A stretch of 64,000 nt of DNA, taken from NCBI GenBank assembly GCA_964019425.1, contig OZ025831.1, positions 124,001-188,000 on the forward strand, written 5' to 3'. Position 1 is the first letter of the stretch, and each line of letters opens with the position of its first letter. This DNA is from Flectonema sp. DT1601. Lineage: Eukaryota > Euglenozoa > Diplonemea > Diplonemida > Diplonemidae. Under the pieces are notes generated by a model. The model saw only the letters and a program-made list of their open reading frames with translations, was not told the origin of the DNA and made no database searches. Shown here in pieces: positions 19,465-29,927 of this stretch. Both the position numbers and the translations under genes were made by a program.

Positions 19465-19790
19465 ACTTTGGTGCAGTGGTTTTTGTCACCGTCTGTCTTC
19501 TGGTCCACCTGGGTTCAATACCCTGTGGGGGTCGGGGGGCGACGGGGGCGACTTCTGCGACTTAAAAGACTTTAAAGCGCTAAGCGCTTCGCTACACGAA
19601 CACGAGTGTGTCACGTGGCTGCCGCCGTTTTCTTCTTTTGTTGGGGTGGGGGAGGGTGGATGGGGTGAGCGTGGGGAAGGGTGGTCGGGTTGTGGGATCC
19701 GCTTGCGTGGAAAAATTCCTAGCTGCGCTTTCCTACTCGCTGACGGGGATGGGGCGAGGGAGGGAAAAAACTGTGAAGAAGATGTTTTAA
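19465..19790 (+). mobile_element. tRNA-derived SINE (family D)
   Basis: The tRNA-like head has an A-box-like TGGTGCAGTGG near 19471 and a B box GGGTTCAATACCC near 19511. A G-rich body follows, including the 187-bp module 19585-19771, and the element ends near AATTTAACAATAAC. The module recurs 463 bp downstream without a head. Confidence 0.55.
19585..19771 (+). repeat. 187-bp direct repeat, copy 1
   Basis: Identical on inspection to 20048-20234. It forms the body of the family D SINE here. Confidence 0.85.
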
Positions 19791-20047
19791 TTTAACAATA
19801 ACAAAAATGTACTCTAATATACAGATAAATGTAACAAGATAACAGATAGTAACAGAATATACAGACAGATAAACAGACAAATAAACAAACAAATAAATAA
19901 GCAAATAAACAACAATCTAAGAGAGGAATGAAATTAAGAGGAAGTAATTAACAAAAGTAAATAGATAAATAAGGAAGAAGAAGGTCAGTCACATACACCG
20001 TCTCTTCTACGTCGTCGTCGTCGTCGTCGTCTTCGAAGTCGCCGAAA
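19772..20047. repeat. Simple-sequence spacer
   Basis: Contains AAATAAACA-type and GTC-rich microsatellites between the two 187-bp modules. No gene is seen. Confidence 0.6.
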
Positions 20048-20234
20048 CGCTTCGCTACACGAACACGAGTGTGTCACGTGGCTGCCGCCGTTTTCTTCTT
20101 TTGTTGGGGTGGGGGAGGGTGGATGGGGTGAGCGTGGGGAAGGGTGGTCGGGTTGTGGGATCCGCTTGCGTGGAAAAATTCCTAGCTGCGCTTTCCTACT
20201 CGCTGACGGGGATGGGGCGAGGGAGGGAAAAAAC
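20048..20234 (+). repeat. 187-bp direct repeat, copy 2 (headless)
   Basis: Same module as 19585-19771, preceded by a GTC microsatellite instead of a tRNA-like head and followed by AATAAAGTACAGAAA, which resembles the 5' terminal repeat of LINE A/B. Confidence 0.8.
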
Positions 20235-20276
20235 AATAAAGTACAGAAACTGTAGCTTTAGAATCGTTGGTTTTTT

Positions 20277-20382
20277 AATGAGGGATAGAGAGGCAGGTAA
20301 GTGGGAGAGCAAACCCTCGGAACCAGCGATCCTTATGATGTATGAATGCGTGCTAAAAATATAAACCACATCAACAGTCTTA
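20277..20382 (-). repeat. Short interspersed repeat, inverted match to 6253-6358
   Basis: About 106 bp that on the minus strand match the first unit of the nested insertion at 6153-6622 with no visible difference except at the A-run. Confidence 0.8.
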
Positions 20383-20480
20383 AGCTGGTTTTACAGGTCC
20401 CACGATTACCCGTCGCCATGGCGAAGAAAAGATAAGTAAATTATAACTCATGATGGCTCACAAGGTCACGTTTTGTTTTG

Positions 20481-20517
<37 letters not shown>

Positions 20518-20605
20518 CCCCATTTCTTTTTAACCCCTGAGTAGTATAGTAAGCTCGTTCGCAGTGTTCCCTGGGCACGCATTGGTTCTTTTCTTTTGCT
20601 CACCC
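20383..20605. other. Spacer with a 36-T run
   Basis: No gene is seen. T's at 20482-20517 look like another minus-strand retroposon tail. Confidence 0.5.
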
Positions 20606-20663
20606 TTTTTTTTTTTTTTTTTTTTTTTTTTCCCTTTCACTTTTTTTCACATGTTCCTTCTTC

Positions 20664-23600
20664 CTAGTCGTCGTCTTCTTCGTTACCTGAGCATGACCGT
20701 GTTAGGCTCCCTGTTCCTACTCTCCTCTTGTTTCCAAACACTTGCTTCCGCAGCCTACCTCTATTACTCCGCCGTCTCACCAGCTCTCTCGCAAAGTTCC
20801 CTAATGTCTTCGAACCCGACGACGACGCGTCTGTACTACTCAGATACAGAAGATCCCGGTCAGCTCCAGCCGGTCCCTTCCGCGCCTTGTCATGGGCTCT
20901 CCTTCTCTTCGTCTTCGTCTTTTTCGCCTCCTTGGCGAGTTTGGCTTTCAGCGCGGCCAGATCACAGCATTGGTCGAAGTCGCATTTGCTACAGTTTACC
21001 ATCAACGTACCCTTCAGTCTCTTCCTGCGGCATCTGTTGCACCACCCATTACTAGCCAAGGGTCTCCTCCTAAAGTTCCTCGGGAGCCATCTGTCTCCAC
21101 ACAGACACTTTCCCAGCTCAGGTGGATCTTCCGACGGTGCCGAGCATGTTGAGGTGTCATCATCGCCCGAATTCGTCACATCTGTGTCCATGCATGTCAT
21201 TTCGGAGTCTGATGTCTCCGACGACACAGCTCGCTGCAGCCGCATGCCGTCCCCTGCGTGATCCTTCGCCGTCTGTTCATCCAACACGGTTCGAGGGGAA
21301 CTCCCTTCCTCCAGCAGCACCGGTGTCGCATCATCGCACCCAGTCTTGGTTGCAAGCTTCGAGTCTTCCAGCAGATTGTTTTCCTGTTGGGCGCTTTCTG
21401 ACTCTTGTGGCTCGGTTCCTTCGGCTGGCTTCTTTACTACATTAACCTCCTCCTCCTGCCGCTCCCTCTCAGCACGTGCCTCCGCCGTCGCTGTTCCCTT
21501 CTCAAATTCTGCCTGCAGGAGCTCATAGTCAGGCAGCACAGGTATCGCCTCTCCGTCAGCGAGTCGGGTCACGGTCTCTTGCTTCGAATCTTCGTGCACT
21601 TTGATTTCCTGTTGTGTGCTCTCTGATTCTTGTTGCTCGATCCCACCGGCCGACGCTGTCTCCTCCGCGTTCGACTCCGTCGGCGGTTTGTCCCGTCCCG
21701 GTTGCGAGTCAGCCCCTGTTGGTGTCTCTGCCTGTTCGGGCCCTGTGCGATGTTCGCAGTCCGGTGTCACACGTCCGCTACCCGGCTTGGGGTCCTCCTG
21801 CAGTCTGTTTTGCTGTTGGGCATTGTCCGACCCTTGTTGCCTGGTTTCCTTGGCCTCCGCTAGGGGTGGCCCATCTGATGCAATGTGCGATGAAGGAGCT
21901 CCAGCTGGGCCGTCCATCGAGTCCCTCCGCGGGTCACTCGACTTTGTCTTCTTCAGGTCTGATGGCGAGCGTCCTCCCAATCTCCGCTTGGTCGGCCCCT
22001 GTGTTATCGCCAGTGGGCGTGTCCTTACCGCCTCCGCTACCCGGCCTCGCCGGTCGCCTAACGCGGGTCGTGGGATCATCTCTACCATGGGGAAAGACAC
22101 CATTGGCTTCCTCTCTGGGATTCCTTCGGGGACTCCGTAGCACCACTCGTACGCGCTATGCCTCACCTCTCTCGGTAGATCGGCGATCTTCAGGGAGATC
22201 CCCGCCCCACTCGCCTTCTGGACCATGCCCCTCACCTGTGTCCATTCCCCCTCTTCCCAGCCCCCCAAAGGCCCGTACGCCTGGACGTCGCCCAGCTTGC
22301 CGAGGACTCCACAGCTCGACAAGATATCACGCACTGCCCTCATGAGGACGAGCATCGCTGGGTCCCCCGCTCCCTCCAAGCGGTTGAAACTCCATTGTTT
22401 CAGCATCGCACCACCTCCGCTCTCCAGCAAGTATGCTCTATTCATCCCCGCAAAAAAGAGGTACGCCACGGAGCACGGTCCCCGCAGCCTCTGGGACTGC
22501 GAGTGTTCCACGCGTTTTGCTACCCCTCCAGGAAACGAGTGTACCTGTAACGAGGCCTCGCTCCACGTCGCGTAGCATCCCGGTCGCCTCCCTCGCGACA
22601 CCACGTACCACTCCATGCTCTGGGCCAGTCCAGGTAGGGTTGCCTGCCGGTGTCCCGGGTCCGTTCCCCGTATGAACGCATCCGCCTCCACCATGGTGTT
22701 GAACCCTTTGAACACCGCACAGCGCAACCCCGTCACCAGCGGCTCCGCCTCACCCCAGCTGGTGACTACACCGGACCCATTCCTCCCATTCGCGATGGCG
22801 TAGAATTTGAATCTTCCCGCTGACTCGCGCACTTTGCTCCCGGGGGCAGGCATCGTCAGCGCTGTCTCATTCGGTTCCAGGTCGCCTCCACTGTTGCTCC
22901 GCCGTGGGGCTTTCCGTCCCTTCAGCCTCCTCAGCAGCATGAAGTGAGGTGTCGATGCCTGTACCTCCCGCCACGAAGCCGTCCTCTCCACTCGGTCGTT
23001 TTGGTGTAGCCATCGGCCCTCCTCATCACATGTGAAAGAGACGTAGTGGCCTACCCCAGATATCCCCTGGTGGACCACCACTGCGCCCAGCTCATACCAT
23101 GTGGCACCGTCTCGCGGTTCCAGTAGGACTTTCTCACTTAGAGGAATTCGCGGGAGTGCTCCTGGTCGTCCCGCTACACACAGGATCAGTATCTCCGGCG
23201 CGGCCACCAGTTCCGTCCTCCTCGTTGAGTGCCCTCTCTCCCCGCATGAATCACATACATAGTCCGTCACCCTTACGGAGAGCCAGAGGTTCGACAACGC
23301 CTCCTGTATCTCCGCGGCTCGATGCACGAACAGCCCACGCTCTTCCTGCGGCATCGATTTCTTGTTCAGGCAGCGGGCACACGACGTCGTCACAACCATC
23401 CCACAGGCGAACATCCTCGAGAACGGACTCGCGGCTCCTGCTCTTCTCTGGATGTCGTCCACTAGGTGCAGTAGCAACTCATGCGCGTCCTGCTGCCCTC
23501 TTCCGTCACCTCGCCGTGTTAACCCCGCCATCACCCTGCCCAGAGGTACCATCTGGCTCACGGCTCGTCCACTTCCTTCCGCTATCCCTGCTAGGATGCA

Positions 23601-26600
23601 AATCGTGCACAGCCGGTCGCACACGTGCGGGAGCTCTCTGATCCGACCGAGTCCGAGGTCTACCCCCTTGATCAGACACTGCGAGACTACGTTCATGTAG
23701 CACGTGTCCCCCCGGTTCTCTAGCCCCTCGAGGCACGACTTCGCCATTGGGGTAGTCCTCTCGAAGTGTGATGGTGCTACTAATGTCTCCTTTTCCGATT
23801 GTCTCCTTCCCATCTCTTCCGCAGTGTTCTGGGCGGGCCCTAGCACCCCCATATCCGACCAGTCCTGGCACGGGTCCATCATCTCCACGTCCAGTGCCGC
23901 TCCTTCCAACTTCTCACTCGGCACGTCTTGGCACGAGTCCTCCATCTCCACATCCCGGCCCAGGTCTAAGGGACATGTGGAGACATCCATGCATCCATGC
24001 GGTGCCGCGCCCCTCTCCACTCCGGCTTGGTCAGCAGAGTCCAACCGCTCAGCCAACGTGCTGTAATCCGCCATCCTCAGCGGTGTCGGTTTGTTCCGGT
24101 CTGATGGTGGCGGGGGCGCTAACTGTGTCAGCATCTCCATCCGCAGGGGGTTTAACAGGGACCGGAAGCAGGCTTCTGTATCAGGCGTTCGTCGGCATCC
24201 ATTTCCCGGCGACGTCACTGGTATCTTGCTCTCCTTTAAATGGAGATCCGTCCTCCTCCCAATCTCCTCTGTGCTCCTCCCGGTGCTCCTCCCGGTAGCC
24301 ACTCCCCCCTCAGGCGACACAATTTGACACACCGCTGGCTTGTTCTCTTCCTCGTCCAGCTGTAACCCGGCGTCCTCCTCCGCGGCCAGGGACACCTCAT
24401 CCCCCAGTGTTCCCTCACGCAGGGCAATGTGTATCGGTAGGGTCTCCATTCGATGTGTTTTCACGTCTATGGCCGTCACCGATCGGTTTATTTCCGCTGC
24501 TGGCGGCAGTTGCAGCTCCCCTGCCAAAGGTGGCGGTGCACCTGACTCCGCTAGCGTCTCCCCGGCTGTGCTCTCCATCGTCGGTGCCCGCGGGGTGTGC
24601 TCCACCATGCCTCCTTTCACCACCAGCATAGCTTCCTCTGACTTCGGGGGAACCTTCGATGGCTGGAGGTCGGTCCCCACTTCTACCCCCTCCGTGATCC
24701 CCACCGTTGTCACGTTCACCACGGGTGGTGCTCCTCGGCTTGCGGCAAGTGTCCTCCCATCACCGTCTGTTTGCATCAGGGCGCCCTCCCCCGTGGTCGG
24801 GGACACGTCATCCCACGTCGTTCCCTCACGCAGGGCGAAGTGTATCGTCGGGGTCCCCATGTGGAGCGTTTTCACGTCCGTGGCCGCCTCCGATCGGTTC
24901 ACTTCCACTGCTGGCGGCAGTTGCAGCTTCCCCGCCTCTGGTGATGCACCCGACTCCACTAGCATCTCCCCGGCTGTGCTCTCCATCGTCGGTGCCTGCG
25001 AGGTGTGCTCCAACATGCCTCCATTCACCGACAGCATGGCTTCCTCTGACTTCGGGGGAACCTTCGATGGCTGGAGGTCGGTTCTCACTTCTACCCCCTC
25101 CTTGATCTCCACCGTTGTCGCATCCGCCACGGGTGGCGCTCCCCGGCTCGCAGCAGGTGTCCTCCCACCGCCTACTTGCATCAGGGCGCCCTCCCCTGTG
25201 GTCGGGGACACATCATCCCACGATATCCCCTCCCGCAAGGCAGCATAGACTGGCTGGGGCCCCACTTGGGGTGCCCTCGTGTCATTGGTCGTCCTCGGTT
25301 GGTCCTCCCTCACAGCCACCGTCTGAAGTGTCGTTACCGTGTTTGTCCGCGGCCCCAGGGCCACATTCCCCAGCATGGGTGCATGTGTCTCCAAAGGTGT
25401 ATCCTGTGGTCCCGTGGGCGCCCCTAGGGCTCCGGCGTGCGGTGCGCTCTCACTAATCCCTTTGCTCAGTGGCGTTGTTCCCGTATCCGATCGTGACTCT
25501 AGCCGCGTCCCTTGGGCCAAACTTACCTTAGGCGAATGCGGTGTGGGCTCCGTTTTGTCCCCACTCACCAGCACAACCCCCTCCTCCGCAACTCGTGGTT
25601 CAGTGGGCGGCACTGGGGCTTCGACGCGCATTGTACCTTCTCCAATCTCCTTGCTCTGTGGGTGATGCGCCACCTGCACACGTCCCGGCGCTGCTGTAGT
25701 CACCCTCTCTCGCGACAACACGCTTCCCGTTTGTGAACGTGACGACGACTCCGGCTCGGTCACTTCTGGAGGGGGTGGCTCCACTCTCGTGTATACCCAG
25801 AACAAGGGGTCTAGCGAGTCCAATCCAGCCTCCACCACTGGGGAATCATCGCTCACCCTCAACCACCGGTCCTCCTGGGTCCTCACCAAGGCCACGGCAT
25901 GCTTCACCTCCGAACTGCCCTTGGTCCCTCCCACACACCCGGTGAGCACGTAGACCCGCAGCCCGGCCGCTGTATCGACTCTGACCTCGGCCGCCCGCTC
26001 CAGGCGCCCCGTCGAGAAGATCACTGGTGCCGTGTTCAGCATCCTCCACTTCACCGTGTACAATCGCGAGGGGTTCCTGCACTTATCGCAGATGGTTTCC
26101 CGCTGGGTCTTTTCCAACGAGACTCCACCCCGCAAGACCTGTGCCGCCTCGGGCATCTCCTTCACCATCAGTACGGTGAAGTCCAGCACCATGCGCTTCA
26201 GGGTCGCTCCACAGTCGCAGGTGTAGACTCCCTCCAGCCGGCTGCTGAAGATCTCTCTCAGGCAGCTCTGCCACGCTGCGCAGGCATCCTCCAGCCTACC
26301 CAGGACCAAGGTCAGGTAATCCAGAGGCGACCCACCAGCCATGGAGAAGCGTTCCACTTCCCGCTTCACCGCTCCTTTCTGCATCTCCTGCGTGTGTCTC
26401 GCAGATTCCTTCAGCAACGGCCCCAGGTCTGTGCTCCTTCCCACCATCATCTCCCACAGCGAGCACACGAAGCATCCTGTCCTGCACAGGGCGTGGCCTG
26501 TCCTCTTCATCTCCAGGAATCCCATCAGCGGCGTGGACCAGGCCAACGAGGCTACCGTCGCTCCGGCGTAACAGGTCCCACCACCGTTCGAGAAGCCGAT

Positions 26601-29600
26601 CGGTTCCGAGAGGGCCCACCTGCAGTCTTGCTTCCCGCCGACTACATAAGAGAGTAGCCTCTCCCTCGGCGCGGCCTCCTCCACCCGCCCCACGTCGGGA
26701 GAACTATCTAGCGGCTTCCGGACCTCACTCTCGGACACCTTCATTGCCTGTAGTGCCGCCTCCAGATCCGCAACTTCGCAGGCCTCCAGCCCTTCGGGTT
26801 GATCCGCCGCCCACAGGTCCCAGGACAGTTCCGCCTCCACCTGCTCATGCTGCGTGATCAGCGTTAGTTCCCCGTCAGGTGCCGTTACGTCCCCCCTGTC
26901 CGCCACCGCCCTCGCCCACGAGACCGCCAATATCGTCGATACTTCCCTTGTCACTCGACACCACGCTTCCCTCGGTGTCGCCGATCTCATGGCAATCGCC
27001 CTCATGAAAGCCGCAGCCGCCTGGTTCGTCGCACCCTCTCTGGTGAACACCAGCGGGACAAAATTCACACCCTGCTCGGTGCATTCCCTCCCGTACTTCG
27101 CAATCTTCTCGCGCTCCTTGACTTGGATCGCCTGTCGGGCATCCTTGTGCGACCCTCTGCTCACGGAGGTCACGGTGCTCACTTCGAGTACGGTTACGTC
27201 GTAGGCGGTCAGCCCGACGTTCCCACCCGCCACTGTTCCATGCGCCGCCGTTGTGAGCAATAGATCCGCGGGTTTGGTTCCCCCCTTCAGTAGCTTTTTC
27301 GGTTCGGTCTCCACCGCGAAGCCCACCTCTCTGGCCCTCCCAGCTAAATAGTCGCGGATCAGGTTGTGCCTTATTATCGGGCTCCCTCCTGTCCTGCACA
27401 CACCCGCGTGCACACCATGCGCGTCCAGTTTCGTCCCGCATCTGCGGCACAGCTGCCCGCGCATCAACACCTCCATGCCGAGCATGCCTCTCAGGGCCAG
27501 CCTCAGGCTCTTCGGGTCTACCTGGGTCCCCTCCTCAGACGCCTCTGCCAGCCACGCTCCTGCCCTTGGCATCGAGGCCGCTCTGAAGTGGGCCAATAGC
27601 GACTTGTCCGAGCCCTTTAACTGCATCAGCTTCCCGCGCAGGGTCTTGTCAATCCTCGCCGAGAGCTCCCTCTGACTGATCGGCTTCTCCAAGCTGAGGT
27701 CACCCAAGTCTGGTATTGAGGCCTTGAGAGTTCGCTGGACTCTTCCCCACTCATCAGCGTCCGCCTTGTAGTGTGGGTCAAACTCTTCGCAGAGCAGCCG
27801 GGTCGCGGTCATCGATGCCGCTCTACCCGCAGCAGCATGTCTCACCGTGCTCCGCAACCCCACTCCACCTCCCCTGATCGGCAGTTCTACCTGCATCAAC
27901 TCCTCCGCTCCCATCCCAGGTCCCACAAAGCTCTCTAGGGTATCACGGATCGCGACGTCAAACTCCTCCAATCCCGCTGCCATGTCGCCCAGCCGCATGG
28001 ACCTCATTAGGTAAACCATCTTACCGAACGAGTGACAGTACCTCAGCTGGGTGAGCGCCGCGTGCCTATCTGGCATCCCCGACAACCGCGAACTCACCCC
28101 TCGCAGCTTCCCCACATAATCTCGCAGGTACTTGCTGCAGTAACCGCTACTTCCCACTGGCAGCTTGAGGATCGTGAAATTGCCGTCGGGCGCCGTTTCT
28201 ACTTCCGCCAGTTTGCCCGTCGGCTTTGTGCAGCCCCCCAAGGGTATGAAGCAGCATTTGGCTACCTTCACCTTCAGTCCCAGCTGTGCCGCTTCCTCCA
28301 CCAAGAAGTCAAACGAATGCTGCAGGACTTCCACCCTCCCCATCAGCACACCATCGTCCAGGTACCATAGGCTGTTGTCCAGTCCCCTATCCCGCAGCTT
28401 ATTCAGCAGGCATCTGATCCCTATCGCAAAGAGCAGCGGCCCTGCAGGGTCTCCCTGCTGCGCTCCTTCCCGCGATTTGATCAGTTCCTCGTTGAAGAAG
28501 AGATCCGTCTCCGTCTCGTAGCACCACAGGGCCCACGGTAGCAGTTCCGGTAACGCAGCCGCCAGCTCCTTCAAGAACGCCAACCTTGAGATGCAGTTGA
28601 AAGCGTTCTCGAAGTCTATCGTGAGGATCGCCTTCCCGCGTCCCATGTTCCTCGCCGCGTACTCCTTCACGAGGGTGTACATGACCTCGACGCCGCAGGG
28701 CACCGCCACCCCCAGCTGTCCTCCCGGCCGCAGTAGCGATGGGATCTTCGGCCTCACCTGGTGCAGCAGTGTCTTCCATGTCCATCTCCTGAGGCTCTCT
28801 CCAACTGCGATGGGACGGTAACCCACCGGTTCCTTCCTGAGCGCGACCAGCCTCGCCCCCGCAATCAGGGAGGCCGCTTCCTTCGGCACTCTCCCTCTCG
28901 CGAGCAGCTCCATCGAGGCGCACAGCAGCGGTAACAGACCCTTCTCGCCTGTATCTAGGGCCTGTTTCAGCAGCTCCACGCTCAAACCGGACGGTCCCGC
29001 ACCTGTGTCCTTCGGAAACTCCCTCAGGCATGTCAAAGCCAGCTCGGGGTCGAAGGTCACCACTCCAGTCCTCACCCCCACAACATCTTGATTCGGGTGT
29101 AATGGTTCCGGATGGATCTTCTGCATGGCTTGCAGTACTTCCTCCGAGTTTGGGGCCAGCCCGCTGGAGACTAGGCATGCATTCGCTTGCGAGTACCTCC
29201 CCCTTCTACTCATGGCGCTGCACCTCTCGTATCTCTCCTTCAATGAAAGTACCTTGCCCTTCCCTTTGATCGCCTTGGTTTCCATGGAGCTCCACAGCTC
29301 CGTGTACTCCCCACGCATCCACTGTTCTAGCCTTGCAGTCGTCCTCACACGGTTCGTGACCTCCTCCTCCCCGCTCTCCACTCCCCTTCCCTTCCTTTCC
29401 ACACGTAAACCCAGACAGGCCTTCGGGAGCATGTGCAACAGTTTCCAGGCCCCTACATTGTTGTCGGAGACCACTCTCTGCAGCACCTCCCTCAGGGCCC
29501 TCGCCCAGAGCACTGTTAAGCGGTCGTCCACCCTCTTGGGGACTCTCACGGGTGAACTCCCTATCTCCGCCCACGAGGGCAGCGTCTCCGCTCCCGGTGT

Positions 29601-29927
29601 CTCAGGCCCTATCGTCGGCTCTTCCGAGAGGTGCTCCCCAGCCTTGTAGTCTCCCAGGGACGCCTTCCGACAGCGAGGGTGCGACCCCGTCTTGCTCTTC
29701 GTAAGGCCTCCACAGAACGCACAGGGTCTCGCGTCCAGGGCCCTCAGCTCCGGCTCCGACAGGGGTCTATCTGAGAGCAGGTGTTGCCTGGTCAGGTGCG
29801 CCAGCAGCCCCGCGATTGAGTCATACCCGCTGTGCTGCTGCGCCCTTGACCTCGAGCAATCGCTCCGTGGGCAGAAGAAGGGTCCGTTCCCCATCGTACC
29901 TGCCTTCGCTCCCGTTCCCAGCCCCAT
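20664..29927 (-). CDS. Giant LINE polyprotein: RT - RLE - two USP domains - hybrid-binding domains - Cys finger
   Basis: 3087 aa from the first ATG after the truncation point. Zinc finger (CPRSDC...H...H, 19-49) and a CAFC...H...C motif (69-86); reverse transcriptase (RPIAVGESLRRW 371; ILTIDFENAFN 434; EGAQQGDPAGPLLF 487; YLDD 522); Cys knuckle (CRRC...H...C, 827-844); RLE nuclease (KPADLL 885; YDVTVLEV 909); a diverged USP-like domain (GGTCYAGA, Cys1119; CDC 1237 and CDKC 1280; VKHAVALV, His1343); a repetitive linker of about 135-residue units (about 1560-1870); a second, more canonical USP (ENRGDTCYMN, Cys2076; GHYVSFT, His2294); two RNase H1-type hybrid-binding domains (about 2372 and 2437); an RNase H-like segment (about 2500-2590); an acidic linker; and a Cys-rich finger (CLCGDRW...CNRC...CSKC...CC, about 2939-2990) followed by a basic patch. 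Two deubiquitinase-type domains in one retrotransposon protein is unusual. Confidence 0.85.
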   Translation of the reverse strand: MGLGTGAKAGTMGNGPFFCPRSDCSRSRAQQHSGYDSIAGLLAHLTRQHLLSDRPLSEPELRALDARPCAFCGGLTKSKTGSHPRCRKASLGDYKAGEHLSEEPTIGPETPGAETLPSWAEIGSSPVRVPKRVDDRLTVLWARALREVLQRVVSDNNVGAWKLLHMLPKACLGLRVERKGRGVESGEEEVTNRVRTTARLEQWMRGEYTELWSSMETKAIKGKGKVLSLKERYERCSAMSRRGRYSQANACLVSSGLAPNSEEVLQAMQKIHPEPLHPNQDVVGVRTGVVTFDPELALTCLREFPKDTGAGPSGLSVELLKQALDTGEKGLLPLLCASMELLARGRVPKEAASLIAGARLVALRKEPVGYRPIAVGESLRRWTWKTLLHQVRPKIPSLLRPGGQLGVAVPCGVEVMYTLVKEYAARNMGRGKAILTIDFENAFNCISRLAFLKELAAALPELLPWALWCYETETDLFFNEELIKSREGAQQGDPAGPLLFAIGIRCLLNKLRDRGLDNSLWYLDDGVLMGRVEVLQHSFDFLVEEAAQLGLKVKVAKCCFIPLGGCTKPTGKLAEVETAPDGNFTILKLPVGSSGYCSKYLRDYVGKLRGVSSRLSGMPDRHAALTQLRYCHSFGKMVYLMRSMRLGDMAAGLEEFDVAIRDTLESFVGPGMGAEELMQVELPIRGGGVGLRSTVRHAAAGRAASMTATRLLCEEFDPHYKADADEWGRVQRTLKASIPDLGDLSLEKPISQRELSARIDKTLRGKLMQLKGSDKSLLAHFRAASMPRAGAWLAEASEEGTQVDPKSLRLALRGMLGMEVLMRGQLCRRCGTKLDAHGVHAGVCRTGGSPIIRHNLIRDYLAGRAREVGFAVETEPKKLLKGGTKPADLLLTTAAHGTVAGGNVGLTAYDVTVLEVSTVTSVSRGSHKDARQAIQVKEREKIAKYGRECTEQGVNFVPLVFTREGATNQAAAAFMRAIAMRSATPREAWCRVTREVSTILAVSWARAVADRGDVTAPDGELTLITQHEQVEAELSWDLWAADQPEGLEACEVADLEAALQAMKVSESEVRKPLDSSPDVGRVEEAAPRERLLSYVVGGKQDCRWALSEPIGFSNGGGTCYAGATVASLAWSTPLMGFLEMKRTGHALCRTGCFVCSLWEMMVGRSTDLGPLLKESARHTQEMQKGAVKREVERFSMAGGSPLDYLTLVLGRLEDACAAWQSCLREIFSSRLEGVYTCDCGATLKRMVLDFTVLMVKEMPEAAQVLRGGVSLEKTQRETICDKCRNPSRLYTVKWRMLNTAPVIFSTGRLERAAEVRVDTAAGLRVYVLTGCVGGTKGSSEVKHAVALVRTQEDRWLRVSDDSPVVEAGLDSLDPLFWVYTRVEPPPPEVTEPESSSRSQTGSVLSRERVTTAAPGRVQVAHHPQSKEIGEGTMRVEAPVPPTEPRVAEEGVVLVSGDKTEPTPHSPKVSLAQGTRLESRSDTGTTPLSKGISESAPHAGALGAPTGPQDTPLETHAPMLGNVALGPRTNTVTTLQTVAVREDQPRTTNDTRAPQVGPQPVYAALREGISWDDVSPTTGEGALMQVGGGRTPAASRGAPPVADATTVEIKEGVEVRTDLQPSKVPPKSEEAMLSVNGGMLEHTSQAPTMESTAGEMLVESGASPEAGKLQLPPAVEVNRSEAATDVKTLHMGTPTIHFALREGTTWDDVSPTTGEGALMQTDGDGRTLAASRGAPPVVNVTTVGITEGVEVGTDLQPSKVPPKSEEAMLVVKGGMVEHTPRAPTMESTAGETLAESGAPPPLAGELQLPPAAEINRSVTAIDVKTHRMETLPIHIALREGTLGDEVSLAAEEDAGLQLDEEENKPAVCQIVSPEGGVATGRSTGRSTEEIGRRTDLHLKESKIPVTSPGNGCRRTPDTEACFRSLLNPLRMEMLTQLAPPPPSDRNKPTPLRMADYSTLAERLDSADQAGVERGAAPHGCMDVSTCPLDLGRDVEMEDSCQDVPSEKLEGAALDVEMMDPCQDWSDMGVLGPAQNTAEEMGRRQSEKETLVAPSHFERTTPMAKSCLEGLENRGDTCYMNVVSQCLIKGVDLGLGRIRELPHVCDRLCTICILAGIAEGSGRAVSQMVPLGRVMAGLTRRGDGRGQQDAHELLLHLVDDIQRRAGAASPFSRMFACGMVVTTSCARCLNKKSMPQEERGLFVHRAAEIQEALSNLWLSVRVTDYVCDSCGERGHSTRRTELVAAPEILILCVAGRPGALPRIPLSEKVLLEPRDGATWYELGAVVVHQGISGVGHYVSFTCDEEGRWLHQNDRVERTASWREVQASTPHFMLLRRLKGRKAPRRSNSGGDLEPNETALTMPAPGSKVRESAGRFKFYAIANGRNGSGVVTSWGEAEPLVTGLRCAVFKGFNTMVEADAFIRGTDPGHRQATLPGLAQSMEWYVVSRGRRPGCYATWSEASLQVHSFPGGVAKRVEHSQSQRLRGPCSVAYLFFAGMNRAYLLESGGGAMLKQWSFNRLEGAGDPAMLVLMRAVRDILSSCGVLGKLGDVQAYGPLGGWEEGEWTQVRGMVQKASGAGISLKIADLPREVRHSAYEWCYGVPEGIPERKPMVSFPMVEMIPRPALGDRRGRVAEAVRTRPLAITQGPTKRRLGGRSPSDLKKTKSSDPRRDSMDGPAGAPSSHIASDGPPLAEAKETRQQGSDNAQQQNRLQEDPKPGSGRVTPDCEHRTGPEQAETPTGADSQPGRDKPPTESNAEETASAGGIEQQESESTQQEIKVHEDSKQETVTRLADGEAIPVLPDYELLQAEFEKGTATAEARAERERQEEEVNVVKKPAEGTEPQESESAQQENNLLEDSKLATKTGCDDATPVLLEEGSSPRTVLDEQTAKDHAGDGMRLQRAVSSETSDSEMTCMDTDVTNSGDDDTSTCSAPSEDPPELGKCLCGDRWLPRNFRRRPLASNGWCNRCRRKRLKGTLMVNCSKCDFDQCCDLAALKAKLAKEAKKTKTKRRRAHDKARKGPAGADRDLLYLSSTDASSSGSKTLGNFARELVRRRSNRGRLRKQVFGNKRRVGTGSLTRSCSGNEEDDD
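24340..25260 (-). repeat. In-frame tandem repeat (~410 bp) inside giant LINE member 2
   Basis: Two full units and a partial one, with a spacing of about 410 bp between equivalent points (for example 24418, 24829, 25233). Each encodes an LREGT-WDDVSPTTGEGALMQ motif followed by a Pro/Ser/Glu-rich segment. It expands the linker between the two USP domains. Confidence 0.75.

Noticed and set aside
19585-20234. Long terminal repeats of a small LTR element
   Set aside because: The 187-bp direct repeats enclose only simple sequence, lack TG...CA ends and a primer site, and one is clearly the body of a tRNA-headed SINE.
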